A stretch of 6,919 nt of DNA from an uncultured Desulfobacca sp. (GTDB lineage: Bacteria; Desulfobacterota; Desulfobaccia; Desulfobaccales; Desulfobaccaceae): assembly GCA_937958145.1 (NCBI GenBank), contig CALGOE010000187.1:1-6919 (forward strand), given 5' to 3'. Under the pieces are notes generated by a model, which was not told the DNA's origin, made no database searches, and saw only the letters and a program-made list of their open reading frames with translations. Below are positions 5,745 to 6,919 of this stretch, piece by piece. The position numbers were made by a program, and so were the translations under genes. The first letter of the stretch is position 1. Every line of letters begins with the position of its first letter.

Positions 5745-6877
5745 CGTCGTTCTGCCAAAATCCGGCGCAGCTCCGCCTCCTGGGCTTCGATGCTTGCCGT
5801 CAGTTGAAATTGGACCACCGCCCGCCAGAGGTTGTGCTGCGGGTGGCGGACGCGAAAATAGACATTCCCCGCCAAGTAGTCGGTAAAAAAGCGCAGCCCC
5901 AACTCAAAGGCGATGAGACGGATGCTGTCGTAGAGATAGTCGTAATCCGCGGCGGTGAGGAAATGACAGGCCTGGGAGAGGTAGCCGCGCCAGAGGGCCC
6001 GGGCCAACGTCAGGTCAAAGTGAATCCGGTCAAAGGCGGTGGTCTCCTCGCCCAGGGGATTGGCGCCGGAGCGGAGGCAATCGCCCAGATCATAGTGAAT
6101 GAGGCCCGGTTTGACCGTATCCAGGTCAATAAGGCCCACGGCCTGGCCGCTCCCCGTGTCCAGCAGGACGTTGTTCACCTTGGGGTCGCCGTGGATGATC
6201 CGGAGTTTTAAGATGCCGGCCTCTTTGGCGTTTTCCAGGAGGCCGGCCCAGCTCCGCCGGCGCTGGATGAACTCCTGGGCATAGGCGGCCTCGGGCAGGG
6301 CCGGGATGGAGGTTTGCGCCCGGATCTGGTCATACGCCTTGAGGTAGGCGGGGGTAACATGGAAGCCCGGCAAAGTGTCTGCCAGGTCCTGGGGGGGGAG
6401 AGCGCTGACCAGAAGGTGGAACCGGCCCAGGGCGTAACCCACTTCCCAGGCGTGCGGCTCATTCTGTATGGTGTCAAAGGTGTGGGCGGCGCGAATGAAG
6501 CTGAGGGCCCGCCAGCAGGAGCCGTTATCGTCCCGCCAATAATCCTGGCCGTCAACAGTGGGAATGATCCGGGGCAGTTCCCAGCGCCGGCCCGGGGCCA
6601 CAGGAGCATCGAGCCTCCGCCGGGCCACATGGGCCGTCAGGACCCGAAGATTGCGCAGGATCAGGGCCGGATCGGGAAAGACAACGGTATTGAGGCGTTG
6701 CAGGATGAACGGCCTCGCCCCCGCGCCGGTGGGGGTGACCAGAAAAGTGTCATGAACGTTGCCGGCGCCGTACGGTTCCACCCGCAGGGGGCCGGCCGCG
6801 GCCGAAAAACGCCCCGCCGCCTGGCGAGCAGCCTCAGGGGCGACGTTAGGGGCTGGCGGGTTGGGGCCAGATTGCAT
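5741..6877 (-). CDS. APH/choline-kinase family phosphotransferase, NahK-like sugar kinase
   Basis: This 378-residue protein has the layout of N-acetylhexosamine 1-kinase (NahK) and related 'mucin-desulfatase' annotations. YGAGNVHDTFLV (36-47) is the nucleotide-binding loop, FILQRLN (57-63) is the strand expected near the ATP site, and IIHGDPKVNNVLLD (227-240) is the catalytic loop with Asp231 and Asn236. GLIDLDTVKPGL (248-259) carries the metal-binding Asp251 and Asp253, and HYDLGDCLRSG (261-271) follows. It probably phosphorylates a small sugar or amino-sugar with ATP in the cytoplasm; the substrate is not evident. Antibiotic resistance is unlikely given the NahK-like motifs. Coding continues without a stop upstream of the ATG at 6877 to the window edge (14 codons), so a start beyond the window cannot be excluded. 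No strong ribosome-binding site precedes 6877, but the domain begins near residue 20, so this start gives a sensible length. Confidence 0.85.
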   Translation of the reverse strand: MQSGPNPPAPNVAPEAARQAAGRFSAAAGPLRVEPYGAGNVHDTFLVTPTGAGARPFILQRLNTVVFPDPALILRNLRVLTAHVARRRLDAPVAPGRRWELPRIIPTVDGQDYWRDDNGSCWRALSFIRAAHTFDTIQNEPHAWEVGYALGRFHLLVSALPPQDLADTLPGFHVTPAYLKAYDQIRAQTSIPALPEAAYAQEFIQRRRSWAGLLENAKEAGILKLRIIHGDPKVNNVLLDTGSGQAVGLIDLDTVKPGLIHYDLGDCLRSGANPLGEETTAFDRIHFDLTLARALWRGYLSQACHFLTAADYDYLYDSIRLIAFELGLRFFTDYLAGNVYFRVRHPQHNLWRAVVQFQLTASIEAQEAELRRILAERR

Positions 6878-6919
6878 ACAAACGGCGGTATGGTCGCAGC
6901 GACGGCTCAGGAATCTTTT

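Noticed and set aside
5154..5807. A 217-codon open frame on the plus strand across the DOMON gene
   Set aside because: It is antisense to a recognisable protein and runs through the promoter region and a gene junction. Its composition is low-complexity Gly/Arg/Val with no motif.
1..6919. Mobile elements, CRISPR arrays, defence islands or a hidden novel system
   Set aside because: No direct-repeat array, transposase, integrase or inverted-repeat ends were seen, and nearly all coding space is explained by recognisable families.

Overview
All seven genes in this window lie on the minus strand, so the text reads from high to low coordinates. The DNA is GC-rich (roughly 60% by eye). There are no transposases, CRISPR repeats, tRNAs or rRNAs. 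The gene set suits an anaerobic, Desulfobacterota-like ('deltaproteobacterial') organism: a long-form serA directly after a class V aminotransferase, and a DUF1844 protein joined to ispE and prs. This lineage call rests on gene order and protein character, not on a search.

Region 1 (6919 to 5205) holds a NahK-like phosphotransferase of the APH/choline-kinase superfamily. It overlaps by 4 bases (ATGA) a gene for a DOMON-like protein, so the two are very probably co-translated. Region 2 (about 5136 to 4751) is a self-contained unit: a plausible sigma-70-type promoter with a small palindrome over its -10, an 82-residue protein with two CxxC pairs, and a strong intrinsic terminator.

Region 3 (4642 to 1799) is a serine-biosynthesis operon. 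A near-consensus promoter (TTGACA-17-TACAAT) drives a leader of about 79 nt, then a PLP class V aminotransferase, then serA three bases later. Together they could take 3-phosphoglycerate to phosphoserine if the aminotransferase acts in place of SerC. No serB is present here.

Region 4 (1798 to 1) starts with a 175-base gene-less stretch up to the preferred start codon. It holds an 11-bp GC-rich hairpin and an 8-codon reading frame with a strong ribosome-binding site. Three tightly coupled genes follow: a DUF1844 protein, ispE (MEP isoprenoid pathway) and prs (PRPP synthase, cut by the window edge). The last two junctions are one-base stop/start overlaps (TGATG and TAATG).

Most of the window is ordinary housekeeping. 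The points most worth a second look are the kinase/DOMON pair, the small CxxC unit, the leader structure before DUF1844, and an unusual serine in the ATP-binding motif of PRPP synthase.
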